Shown piece after piece: positions 8,958 to 16,768 of a DNA stretch of 64,000 nt (within the stretch, counting starts at the first letter, position 1; each line of letters begins with the position of its first letter). The DNA is taken from the NCBI GenBank assembly GCA_963695405.1, contig CAVOGJ010000003.1:62001-126000 (forward strand). Direction: 5' to 3'. Source of the DNA: CAVOGJ01 sp963695405 (lineage in GTDB: Bacteria; Planctomycetota; Planctomycetia; Pirellulales; Pirellulaceae). A program made the translations under genes and the position numbers. Below the pieces are notes generated by a model. That model saw only the letters and a list, made by a program, of their open reading frames with translations, had not been told where the DNA came from and ran no database searches.

Positions 8958-10067
8958 TCAAGCATCGGGAGGGACCGTCGGCCGTCGCCAGGCCCTCAGC
9001 TTCCACAATTCCTGTCGCACACGGCCGAACGTATCGGGGGCAAACACATTGACGCGCGACAGCTCGATCGGGTGGGCCGCCAGGCGTGCCTTGTAAGCCT
9101 CGTTTCCTCGCAGGAAATCGAAGCGGGAACGTCCGTCCGCAATCGCCTGCCGCAAATGGAGCAGGTTCATCAGCCAACCCGGCTTGCAATCACCGGCCTC
9201 CGGTGCCAGACCGCACTGGTAAAGGTAATACGTGGGGCCGACGACCAGGCCGAAGCCACTCGCGATCGGCTCGCCGTCCAGACACAGTCGCGACAGCCGA
9301 AGCTCATTCGACTCGAGCAGCCCGCCGGCGGCTTCTACCAGAAACGTGGAAAAATGCGGATCGCTAAAGCAGCCGCTACAGCCGAGCGACGCGCGACGCC
9401 GCGAGTGCAGATTGATGAGCGTCGCCATCGCCTCCGGCAGTTGCTCCACCCGCTCCACGTAGTCGAACGTCGTGCGACCCGATTGTACGTACGCCTTGTC
9501 GAGTTGCCTCAGCATGCGCCGACAGCGTTTGGAGAGCATCGCCAGGTAGCTTTCCCAATCGCCCGGCAAATCAATCTGCCAGCAACTCAGTGTGGCCCGC
9601 CGATCAATACAGGCAAATGTCCCCAGTCGATCGAAAAACGCGTTCATCGACGCATCTCGAGCGGCCACGCCGTCAAAATCGAGCCGTTGATAGTGATACT
9701 GGCTCCCCCATGCTCCCCGCAGCGCCGCAGCCAGCCATTCGCACAGTGCATCCAGCGCCCCGTGTTCATGCCCCGGCTTGAGGAGCACACCCTGGTAATC
9801 GCTGCATGCCTTGCCCGAACCAAGAAATCGCAACACCTTGCCCCGCATCAACGCCTCGTCGACATACACCGGCAAGATCGCCACGACTTCCGCTTCGTCC
9901 AGTACGGTCACGATATTCAGCCGATGCTGGTCACCCGCCAGATGATGCCACCAGCTCCGCAACCACTCCCAGCGGCGGAACGGAGATTCGCCCGCCAGAC
10001 GGTTCCAAACCGCCGGATCGAACCATTGGATATCTTCAATGACTTGGACGCTGAGTGAACGGTTCAT
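8958..10067 (-). CDS. CelD/BcsL-type GNAT acyltransferase (FemAB-like)
   Basis: The 369-residue protein belongs to the double-GNAT group annotated as CelD/BcsL, BioF2-like or FemAB-related. Such enzymes move acyl or aminoacyl groups during polysaccharide or cell-envelope synthesis. Supporting segments are SPFRRWEWLRSWWHHL near the N-terminus, the basic stretch LSKRCRRMLRQL, and the C-terminal GNAT core LDGEPIASGFGLVVG followed by YQCGLAPEA and FDFLRGNEAYKARLA, typical of this family. There is no signal peptide, so it acts in the cytoplasm. It lies 33 bases downstream of the AlgI-like gene on the same strand and is probably the last gene of that cassette. The acyl donor and acceptor are unknown. 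Confidence 0.8.
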   Translation of the reverse strand: MNRSLSVQVIEDIQWFDPAVWNRLAGESPFRRWEWLRSWWHHLAGDQHRLNIVTVLDEAEVVAILPVYVDEALMRGKVLRFLGSGKACSDYQGVLLKPGHEHGALDALCEWLAAALRGAWGSQYHYQRLDFDGVAARDASMNAFFDRLGTFACIDRRATLSCWQIDLPGDWESYLAMLSKRCRRMLRQLDKAYVQSGRTTFDYVERVEQLPEAMATLINLHSRRRASLGCSGCFSDPHFSTFLVEAAGGLLESNELRLSRLCLDGEPIASGFGLVVGPTYYLYQCGLAPEAGDCKPGWLMNLLHLRQAIADGRSRFDFLRGNEAYKARLAAHPIELSRVNVFAPDTFGRVRQELWKLRAWRRPTVPPDA

Positions 10068-10100
10068 GGATGCGGATCAATTCGAGGAGACCATGGAATA

Positions 10101-11497
10101 TCAAAATTGAAAATAGAGAAAGGGACTCTCACTATCGAGTCGCAACACACAGACGACCAATACCATGGCCAGCGCCGACGCCGTCAGGGGATTGAAACGT
10201 AATCGCCACTGCCAGAGATTGGGACAGAAAAACACGACGCCCAGCAGGCTGGCCAGAATCAGCAGCGCCTTTGCTCCACCACAGGCGGCCAGCCAGTTCG
10301 TTTCCACTCCTTGAAACCCGAGCAGCGCTTGAAAGATTTGGCCACACATCGTCAGGTCGGTGGAGCGAAACAAGACCCAACCAAACACGACCGCCACAAA
10401 CGTCAGCGGGACGGCGGCGAATCGAGGTAGTTGCCAGCGATCCTTTGACAGGTTGTGGATCACCAGCAGCAAGCCGTGGTAGACACCCCACAGGACAAAA
10501 GTCCAACCGGCCCCATGCCAGAGCCCTCCCAAGAACATCACGAGAAACAGGTTGCGGAGGGTCAACCAGCGACCGTGGCGACTGCCACCCAGCGGTACGA
10601 ACAAATAGTCTCGCAGCCAGCTCGAGAGCGTAATATGCCAGCGTCGCCAGAATTCCGAAATGTTTCGTGACTTGTACGGCGAGTCGAAATTCTGGGGAAA
10701 CGCAAAGCCCAGCATGAATCCCAGACCGACCGCCATGTTGCTGTAACCGGCAAAATCGAAATAGAGTTGGCACGTGTAGCCCAACATCGCATACCAACCG
10801 CTGGCCAGCTGCAGACTGGCCGCGTCGGCCAGCAGCGGCTGGATACGCACGGCAATCAGGTCGGCCAGGAGGATCTTTTGGGCCAGCCCGATGACGAAAA
10901 ATACCAGGCCATCCGCAAACTGCTTCCAGGACACGGTCGGGGCAATCCGACGCAGTTGGTCCTCGAGATCCGTATAGCGAACGATCGGACCGGCAATCAG
11001 CTGGGGGAAGAGCGAGACGTACGCAGCGAAATGCCAGAAGCTGTTGGCGGGTTCCGCTTTCCGGCGGTAAATGTCAATCGTGTAACTGAGCGTCTGGAAG
11101 GTGTAGAACGAGATCCCTACGGGCAAGATGATTTCGGGTACCGGCAAGCGTCCCCCATGACGGGCCCACTCAAGCAGTCCGTTGACCGAGCCGGTAAGAA
11201 ATCCGCTGTACTTGAAGAACGCGAGCAAGCCCAGGTTGGTGACCAGCGACACCAGCAGCCAGGCCACTCGCTGCGACTCCCTGACGCTATCATGCAGACG
11301 GCGCCCAGCCACATAATCGACGACGGAGGAAAAGGCTCAGCAGAGTCACGAAGCGGTAGTCCCACCAGCCGTAGAAGAAATAGCTCAGCCGCCACCATCG
11401 CGATCAAGCGAGTGCGCTCGGACAACCGACCGGACCACCAAATCACGAGCACCGCTGGCAAGAATACAAACAGGAAGAAATAGCTATTGAACAACAT
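10101..11497 (-). CDS. MBOAT family O-acyltransferase, AlgI-like (frame broken twice near the N-terminus)
   Basis: AlgI-type MBOAT proteins pass acyl groups across the membrane to exported polysaccharides. The N-terminus MLFNSYFFLFVFLPAVL is the family hallmark. Later come SFYTFQTLSYTID, GLAQKILLAD, YFDFAGYSNMAVGLG, NISEFWRRWHITLS, a catalytic-region FLGGLWHGAGWTF and KDRW. Between 11318 and 11390 the frame shifts twice by +1. The conserved SYFFYGWWDYRFVTLLS lies in a second frame and SSVVDYVAGRRLHDS in a third. Each break is repaired by adding back two bases of a short CT/TC repeat or by removing one base. The corrected product would be about 464-466 residues, normal for the family. Sequence error is more likely than decay. 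The start overlaps the upstream SGNH gene by 14 bases. Confidence 0.82.
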
Positions 11498-12626
11498 AGG
11501 TAGATACCGGAGGACAATGGCGGGTTAGCTCGTCGATCAAGCGGCGGGTATTGGTTTCCAGTGGGTGTATACCGTCGACAAACAACCGCGGATCGCCCGC
11601 GAAGGACCCGATGGCGGAACAATCGCAAAACACAAAGCCACCCGCTCGCGCCTGCTCGTCCAGAAATTCGACCAGCTCGTCTCGTCGCCGCGGATAGGTC
11701 GTTGCTGCCAAGTCGTCCGCCAAGTCAGGATGCATGGGGGTGAGGAAGACGATCAGCTGCACATCGTGTTCCGCGCACAGCCGTGCGCAGCTACGAAACA
11801 GTTCACAGCGCCGCGTGGATAACTTGTCAAACCCCTGGAAAAGCTGCCGGTACTCCTGCTGGTTCTCCTGCAGCGGTCTCAGAAAATCGTAAGTACCGGC
11901 GCGGATTTTTGCTTCCCGTTCGTGGTACACCAGCAGCCCGTCGGATCGAAATGACTCAGCAGGCACTGCGGGGGCGGCCTGCCTCCATTCCTTGCGGACC
12001 GATTGCAGCGAGCACTTGGTTTGCTGCCAACTGAGCAGTTCATGCCAGCGTTGAAAGCGATCTCGCCAGGGAATCGCATCAGGGATCAGCGGTGCCAGCT
12101 CGGGGCTCGCCAACAATCGTGCGTCGGCCGGATTCGCATCTGAAAACGCGTTGACATCCAATCCCAACACCACTGTCTGGGGAAGTCGGTGAAACTGTTG
12201 CTGATAAAATCGCAGCAACGCCAGAAAGTCTTCGGGCCTGCCGAAGTTTACGCCCGCATTAAAAAATTTATGGCCGAACTTCTGCTGCAGATAGTCGGGC
12301 TCCAGTTTCAGGACGCGTGACGATCCAAGGACGAGTCCGGCGGGCGCGACGTCCGCTCCGCTCAACATGCGGACCTTCGTAGCTCGGGAAGTTTGCACCA
12401 GAGGAGGAAGCACCTCGGGTGCGTACTGAGCGTAAGGGTCGATGACAAAATTGAGTCCCGCGATCGCAATAAAGGCGCTGGCTGAGATCGTTAACACCAG
12501 CAACGAAAAGGCTCGGGCGCCGATCGACGCAGTTAGGGCGTGCGTTGTGAATTGCCGCGAGAGTCGCTGGGACACCGCGATCCCATGTTTCACAACCGGA
12601 TCGGCCGGCGATACTTGCAGCGACAT
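11484..12626 (-). CDS. Membrane-anchored SGNH/AlgJ-like protein of the O-acylation cassette
   Basis: The 380-residue protein has an N-terminal transmembrane anchor (about residues 42-62, LLVLTISASAFIAIAGL) and an extracytoplasmic domain. VLGSSRVLKLEPD looks like the nucleophile-containing block of SGNH hydrolases, and DGIHPLETNTRR near the C-terminus looks like the Asp-x-x-His block. FFNAGVNFGRPEDFLALLRF and FLTPMHPDL are also seen in planctomycete proteins found beside AlgI. It would accept acyl groups from the MBOAT partner and place them on a polysaccharide, as AlgJ/AlgX do. ATG 12626 is chosen over a 41-residue longer frame whose leader is arginine-rich and unconserved. Exact family assignment is tentative. 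Confidence 0.68.
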   Translation of the reverse strand: MSLQVSPADPVVKHGIAVSQRLSRQFTTHALTASIGARAFSLLVLTISASAFIAIAGLNFVIDPYAQYAPEVLPPLVQTSRATKVRMLSGADVAPAGLVLGSSRVLKLEPDYLQQKFGHKFFNAGVNFGRPEDFLALLRFYQQQFHRLPQTVVLGLDVNAFSDANPADARLLASPELAPLIPDAIPWRDRFQRWHELLSWQQTKCSLQSVRKEWRQAAPAVPAESFRSDGLLVYHEREAKIRAGTYDFLRPLQENQQEYRQLFQGFDKLSTRRCELFRSCARLCAEHDVQLIVFLTPMHPDLADDLAATTYPRRRDELVEFLDEQARAGGFVFCDCSAIGSFAGDPRLFVDGIHPLETNTRRLIDELTRHCPPVSTYVVQ

Positions 12627-12877
12627 GGTTGATTCCCGACGAAGGGTGAGTCGTGTGGCCGGTTCCGGGGTCCTGGACAACGTCCAATACCGGCGTCGAA
12701 TACCCGGTCGAAAGCCAAACAAACATATTCCAGCGTCTAGTGCAGTCAAACGAATGCCGTGGGAATAACACCTTTTTAGAGAGCGTAGCGATCGCAGCGA
12801 TTGGCCGTCACGAGCGGGGGCGAGATGAGGCGAAAAGGCAACAAGCCGTCGGGCTGTTCAGGCGGATCCGCCGAGCC

Positions 12878-14008
12878 TCACTGGGGACGAGATCGATGCG
12901 GCAGGTGGCAGCGTTGCCCTTCCTGCAGCGCCGACTGCAGACAAGCATCCATCACCTGTTGCGTCCGGAGGCTGTAATCGCCCCAGCAGGCTTCTCGTCG
13001 TCCCTCCAGAATCAACTGCGAGAAATGACGAAACATGTTCGTCTCCTGCGCGTTGGCATGGCTGCTTGCCTTCTCCGGGACCGTGTAGTGACGGTCACGA
13101 TGTTCCATCTGAAAATCGAGACGCGATTTCTCAAACGTAGACTGCTTTGTCGAGAACGTTGCGTCCCGCGAGTTTCGGGGCAGCATGAAATCATCGCAAA
13201 GCAGGTAACCTCGGGTGCCGGCTATCGTCACCCATTCCTGGAGTCCCGCGACAAAGGAGCAATAAAAGCTGGCAGACACGCCTTGATCGAAGGACAGTTC
13301 CGCCGTCAATTCAAAGGGGACGTAACTTTTCCCTGAATCATCACCGATAGCACGATGCATGTGGGCCGACACACTGTTGGGCAACTGCCAATTCAGCACC
13401 AGCAGCGTCACCCGGATACAATACCAGCCAAGATCTCCTAAACACCCAAAGGGTTCCAGGCGGGGGTCCGACCGGATATTCGATAACAGAAAATCGTCTC
13501 CCCCAAGAAACGAGACGGCACTGGCCACATGTCGAATCTCACCCACGCTTGTACCGTCTTGCAGGACCTCCCGCAAACGGCGAATCCGCGCACTGTGCAT
13601 GAACATGACACCATCCATAAATTGGACATCGCTTGCCGCGCACTCGTGCAGGACCTCTGTCAGGTCGTCGGTGGAAACGCAGCACGGTTTTTCGAGGAGC
13701 ACGTGTTTTCGGGCGCGAGCAGCAGCGATGGCCCAAGGCTGGCGGACTCCGGTCGGCAACGGCAGATACACGGCGTCCACCTCCGGCGAAGCAAGAAGTT
13801 CTTCATAACTGCCATAGGCGGTCGGCGGGGACCGCATGGGGCTGTGGGCCTGGCAAAAGTCGACAAATTGTTGCGCCCGTTGCGGGTCGCGACTGGCCAC
13901 GGCGGTGACCATGGCATTACCGCTATTGCTGATCGCCAGCCAGTTCTTCTTGGCAATATCGGCCGTGCCCAGGATCCCCCAGCGACATGGATGCTGACTC
14001 ATGTTCAT
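12878..14008 (-). CDS. Gfo/Idh/MocA family NAD(P)-dependent oxidoreductase
   Basis: The 376-residue protein starts with the Rossmann motif WGILGTADIAKKNW. A second Rossmann-edge segment EVDAVYLPLPTGVRQPW and the catalytic-region motif HVLLEKPCCVSTDDL follow, all in canonical Gfo/Idh/MocA order. The Lys of EKP is the usual catalytic or cofactor-contacting residue. FLGGDDFLLSNIRSDP and LGDLGWYCIR resemble the dimeric dihydrodiol/xylose dehydrogenase subgroup. There is no export signal, unlike the homologue at 26461. ATG 14008 is chosen because the Rossmann motif begins within ten residues of it. Upstream frame to 14179 has no conserved content. Substrate is probably a sugar or sugar derivative. 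Confidence 0.83.
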   Translation of the reverse strand: MNMSQHPCRWGILGTADIAKKNWLAISNSGNAMVTAVASRDPQRAQQFVDFCQAHSPMRSPPTAYGSYEELLASPEVDAVYLPLPTGVRQPWAIAAARARKHVLLEKPCCVSTDDLTEVLHECAASDVQFMDGVMFMHSARIRRLREVLQDGTSVGEIRHVASAVSFLGGDDFLLSNIRSDPRLEPFGCLGDLGWYCIRVTLLVLNWQLPNSVSAHMHRAIGDDSGKSYVPFELTAELSFDQGVSASFYCSFVAGLQEWVTIAGTRGYLLCDDFMLPRNSRDATFSTKQSTFEKSRLDFQMEHRDRHYTVPEKASSHANAQETNMFRHFSQLILEGRREACWGDYSLRTQQVMDACLQSALQEGQRCHLPHRSRPQ

Positions 14009-14116
14009 CGCGTCTCGCCGTAATTCCAAGTGATCCGGAGCACGTCGTGGTGTGCCCGGCAAATTGTTGTCGACCATCCCCCTCGCCGCTCGCCCGCTGG
14101 TCCCCGTAGCGGTACC

Positions 14117-14704
14117 ATGGACAAGAATCCATGGTATGACGGCCCGCCACGACACAGCCCCCTTGATCGTACGTTCCATGGCCGTGATACGTCAGCCCCA
14201 CCAGCGCGTGGCGACGTGTCCTCGCCAGCGATCGATGCGGCAGCAAAGAGGACGGAGGACGGCGAAGTGGAAGATCAGTGGGTCATGACGAGAAACGGCC
14301 GCGACGAGTATGGTCCGTACACGATGGCTGAACTTCGAGAGTACGCTGCTACTGGGCGATTGCTGCCCGCAGATCACGTTTGCCGTCGCGGAAGCACTCA
14401 ATGGGTGCCGGCCAACTCGCTGGGGCAGCTCGCCTTCGCGCCGCCCCTGCCGTCGGCAATCCACGAAACAAACCGCATCCTCATCGGGGTCTTGGCCATC
14501 GTGCTCGGCTCCCTAGGAGTCCACAAGTTCGTCCTCCGGAAGAATACGGCGGGCGTTATTATGCTTGTCGTTTCGATCGTAGGTTGTTTTGTTGGTCCGC
14601 TGGTCATGAGTATCATTGGTATCGTCGAGGGGATCATCTATCTGACGATGACCGATGAGGACTTTTACCAGACGTATGTTGTGGGTGAACGAGAGTGGTT
14701 TTGA
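14117..14704 (+). CDS. GYF_2 and TM2 domain membrane protein
   Basis: The 195-residue protein is modular. About 55 residues are low-complexity and polar. Then comes a GYF_2-type domain (WVMTRNGRDEYGPYTMAEL, RRGSTQWVPANSL, about residues 56-105). A TM2 domain of two transmembrane helices follows, with the usual GxxGxHKF turn (LGSLGVHKFVLRKNT) and an acidic C-terminal tail. TM2 proteins occur widely in bacterial membranes but have no settled biochemical function, and GYF domains usually bind proline-rich peptides. ATG 14117 is used. An in-frame ATG just before the GYF domain would remove only disordered sequence. It precedes pqiA on the same strand by 69 bases and could be co-transcribed with it. 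Confidence 0.75.
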   Translation: MDKNPWYDGPPRHSPLDRTFHGRDTSAPPARGDVSSPAIDAAAKRTEDGEVEDQWVMTRNGRDEYGPYTMAELREYAATGRLLPADHVCRRGSTQWVPANSLGQLAFAPPLPSAIHETNRILIGVLAIVLGSLGVHKFVLRKNTAGVIMLVVSIVGCFVGPLVMSIIGIVEGIIYLTMTDEDFYQTYVVGEREWF

Positions 14705-14773
14705 ACGATCGCAGACGCTGACGCGCGGTGTTCACGTTTCGGCGTTGACCTCGCAGGGCATTTGGCTGATAGG

Positions 14774-15358
14774 ATGACCGGATACAAGGCTTGCCATTGC
14801 TGTGGACTCGTTCACTTGATGCCCCGACTCGAGGCCGGGCAACGAGCCGTCTGCGCGATGCGACACGACCATCAAGAGGTTTCGGCCGGCAGGAACCGGT
14901 TCCCGTCGCACCGCCGCCTTCGCGCTGGTGCGCTGGTTTTGTACTGGCCAGCGATTCTGTTGCCCGTGCTACATGTCGGTCGCTTTGGGCACCATCATTC
15001 CGCCAGTATCCTCTCCGGCGCCATGGATCTCCTGCGCGACGGTAGCTGGTTCGTGGGCGGTGTGGTGCTTCTCTTTTCGGTGGTCTTACCCCTTGCAAAA
15101 CTCCTCTTACTACTGGAGTTGAGCCTGGTGGGGATGCTTCATCGGAAGCATCAATCACTTACCTATCGCATTATGGAGGCGGCAGGTCGCTGGAGCATGC
15201 TGGACGTGCTCTTGCTGGCGTTTCTGGTGATGTTGGTTAAACTCGGAAGCCTCGTCGAGTTCGAATTTGGTCCGGCCGTGATCGCCTTCGCGTTGTGTGT
15301 TGCCATGAGTATGCTGGCATCACTTTTTTTTGATCCCCATGCCATCTGGGAAGAATGA
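14774..15358 (+). CDS. pqiA: PqiA-like integral membrane protein with damaged zinc-ribbon region
   Basis: PqiA proteins are inner-membrane partners of the MCE protein PqiB. Here the N-terminal ribbon begins YKACHCCGLVHLMPRL, and one PqiA unit of four transmembrane helices follows (ALVLYWPAILLPVL, then ASILSGAMDLLRDGSWF and VVLPLAKLLLLLEL). Residues 29-52 read as unconserved sequence. In the +1 frame the same bases encode CDTTIKRFRPAGTGSRRTAA, which restores the second ribbon cysteine pair (CARC). Two compensating indels near 14856 and 14930 therefore probably scramble this stretch. The first is exactly repaired by one extra CG. Next is pqiB, 27 bases downstream. The window protein has one PqiA unit rather than two. 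Confidence 0.78.
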   Translation: MTGYKACHCCGLVHLMPRLEAGQRAVCAMRHDHQEVSAGRNRFPSHRRLRAGALVLYWPAILLPVLHVGRFGHHHSASILSGAMDLLRDGSWFVGGVVLLFSVVLPLAKLLLLLELSLVGMLHRKHQSLTYRIMEAAGRWSMLDVLLLAFLVMLVKLGSLVEFEFGPAVIAFALCVAMSMLASLFFDPHAIWEE

Positions 15359-15385
15359 CGTCTGGCCACGGATGCCGGGGCTACG

Positions 15386-16768
15386 ATGAACGCTGAGGAC
15401 CAAATGACGGACCTACCCACGCCCGAGCCCGACTTTCCGACCGCAGAGGTACGGCCAGATTCCGCCGCGTCGCGCTGGCTATCACGTTCCAGCCGTTGGC
15501 TCTGGCTGGTGACCCTTGCCTGTTTATTCATTGCCATGGTTTTGACACTCAGAGCCTCGGCGGATCGCGGACGGTTGATTACCGTCCGATTTCGTGAGGG
15601 GCACGGGCTGAAGGCGGAGGATACGCTCCGCTACCGCGGCATTGACGTGGGGGCGGTCGAGGCAGTTCGCTTGCGAGATGAACTCGACGGCGTGGATGTG
15701 CTGATTCGACTCCACCCTGACGCCGACGGCGTCGCTCGCGAAGGAAGCCGTTTCTGGGTGGAACGGCCACAATTGAGCCTGGCACGCGTCAGTGGCTTGG
15801 AAACCGTCGTGGGAGCGAAATACGTCGGTGTCATCCCCGCCGGCGGCGATCGCCCGATCGCCGATCAATTTGAGGGACTCGATCATCCACCGGCACTGCG
15901 ACAACTGTCGGATATCACGGTCCTGATTCATTTTAATGACGGCTTCGGACTGATGCCGGGAGATGTGGTCAAGTATCGCGGCGTCGTCGTAGGAGAGGTC
16001 ACCGATGTGCGTATGAATGATGATCTTTCGAAAGTGACGGTCGAGGCCCATTTGTCGAATAACGCTCAAGCGCTCGCCCGCCAAGGTACGCTGTTCTGGG
16101 TGGAACGACCGAATGTCAGTCTCAAGGGCATACGCGGCCTCGATACGCTTGTGGGCGGCCATTATCTGGCCGCGTTACCCGATCCGGAGGCGACCCAGGA
16201 ACAATTCGAATTCGCGGGCTGTCTGGAACCTCCACCGGTTCTTGATCAGATCGATGGCGGCCTGCACCTTACCCTGCAGGCCGAGGACCGCTATGCGCTT
16301 GACCGCGGATCGCTGGTCTCCTTCCGAGGCATGACCGCCGGTCAAGTGACCCAGGTGGAACTCGCGGCGACCGGCCACAGCGTGACTGTTCGCGCCGTGA
16401 TCTTCCCCGAGTACATTCAACTGGTCCGGGACAACACCCGCTTTTGGAGCCGCAGCGGCGTCGATGTCCACTTTGGCTTTGGGGGCCTCGACCTGGATGT
16501 CGATCCGCTGGCCAGCTTGACCGCGGGGGGCATCGCCTTTGCCACGCCACAGCCGGCCGGGCGAATCGTCGCTTCGGGACATCTGTTTCCATTAGAAGAA
16601 GAACCCGCCAGCGATTGGAAAGATTGGAAACCGGTTCTGCAGTTGAACAAGTCGATGACCGAAGCGGTCGAGGAAGCGTCGCCAGAGCAACGATCGTGGC
16701 TGGAGCGGCTGCGGTCTCGTTTTGGGTCGTCGGCCGCACTGGAAAAAAGGTCTGAGGAGTCACCATGA
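15386..16768 (+). CDS. pqiB: MCE/MlaD-domain protein PqiB
   Basis: The 460-residue protein has one N-terminal transmembrane helix (about residues 38-56, LWLVTLACLFIAMVLTL) and three MCE repeats. Each repeat carries a recognisable block: LRYRGIDVGAVEAVRL with FWVERPQLSLARVSGL, VKYRGVVVGEVTDVRM with FWVERPNVSLKGIRGL, and VSFRGMTAGQVTQVEL with the degenerate FWSRSGVDVHFG. MCE proteins form hexameric tunnels for lipids across the periplasm, and PqiB stacks several rings. It follows pqiA closely, and its stop overlaps the next start by four bases (16765-16768). No PqiC lipoprotein is present. The large gene downstream occupies that place. Confidence 0.88.
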   Translation: MNAEDQMTDLPTPEPDFPTAEVRPDSAASRWLSRSSRWLWLVTLACLFIAMVLTLRASADRGRLITVRFREGHGLKAEDTLRYRGIDVGAVEAVRLRDELDGVDVLIRLHPDADGVAREGSRFWVERPQLSLARVSGLETVVGAKYVGVIPAGGDRPIADQFEGLDHPPALRQLSDITVLIHFNDGFGLMPGDVVKYRGVVVGEVTDVRMNDDLSKVTVEAHLSNNAQALARQGTLFWVERPNVSLKGIRGLDTLVGGHYLAALPDPEATQEQFEFAGCLEPPPVLDQIDGGLHLTLQAEDRYALDRGSLVSFRGMTAGQVTQVELAATGHSVTVRAVIFPEYIQLVRDNTRFWSRSGVDVHFGFGGLDLDVDPLASLTAGGIAFATPQPAGRIVASGHLFPLEEEPASDWKDWKPVLQLNKSMTEAVEEASPEQRSWLERLRSRFGSSAALEKRSEESP

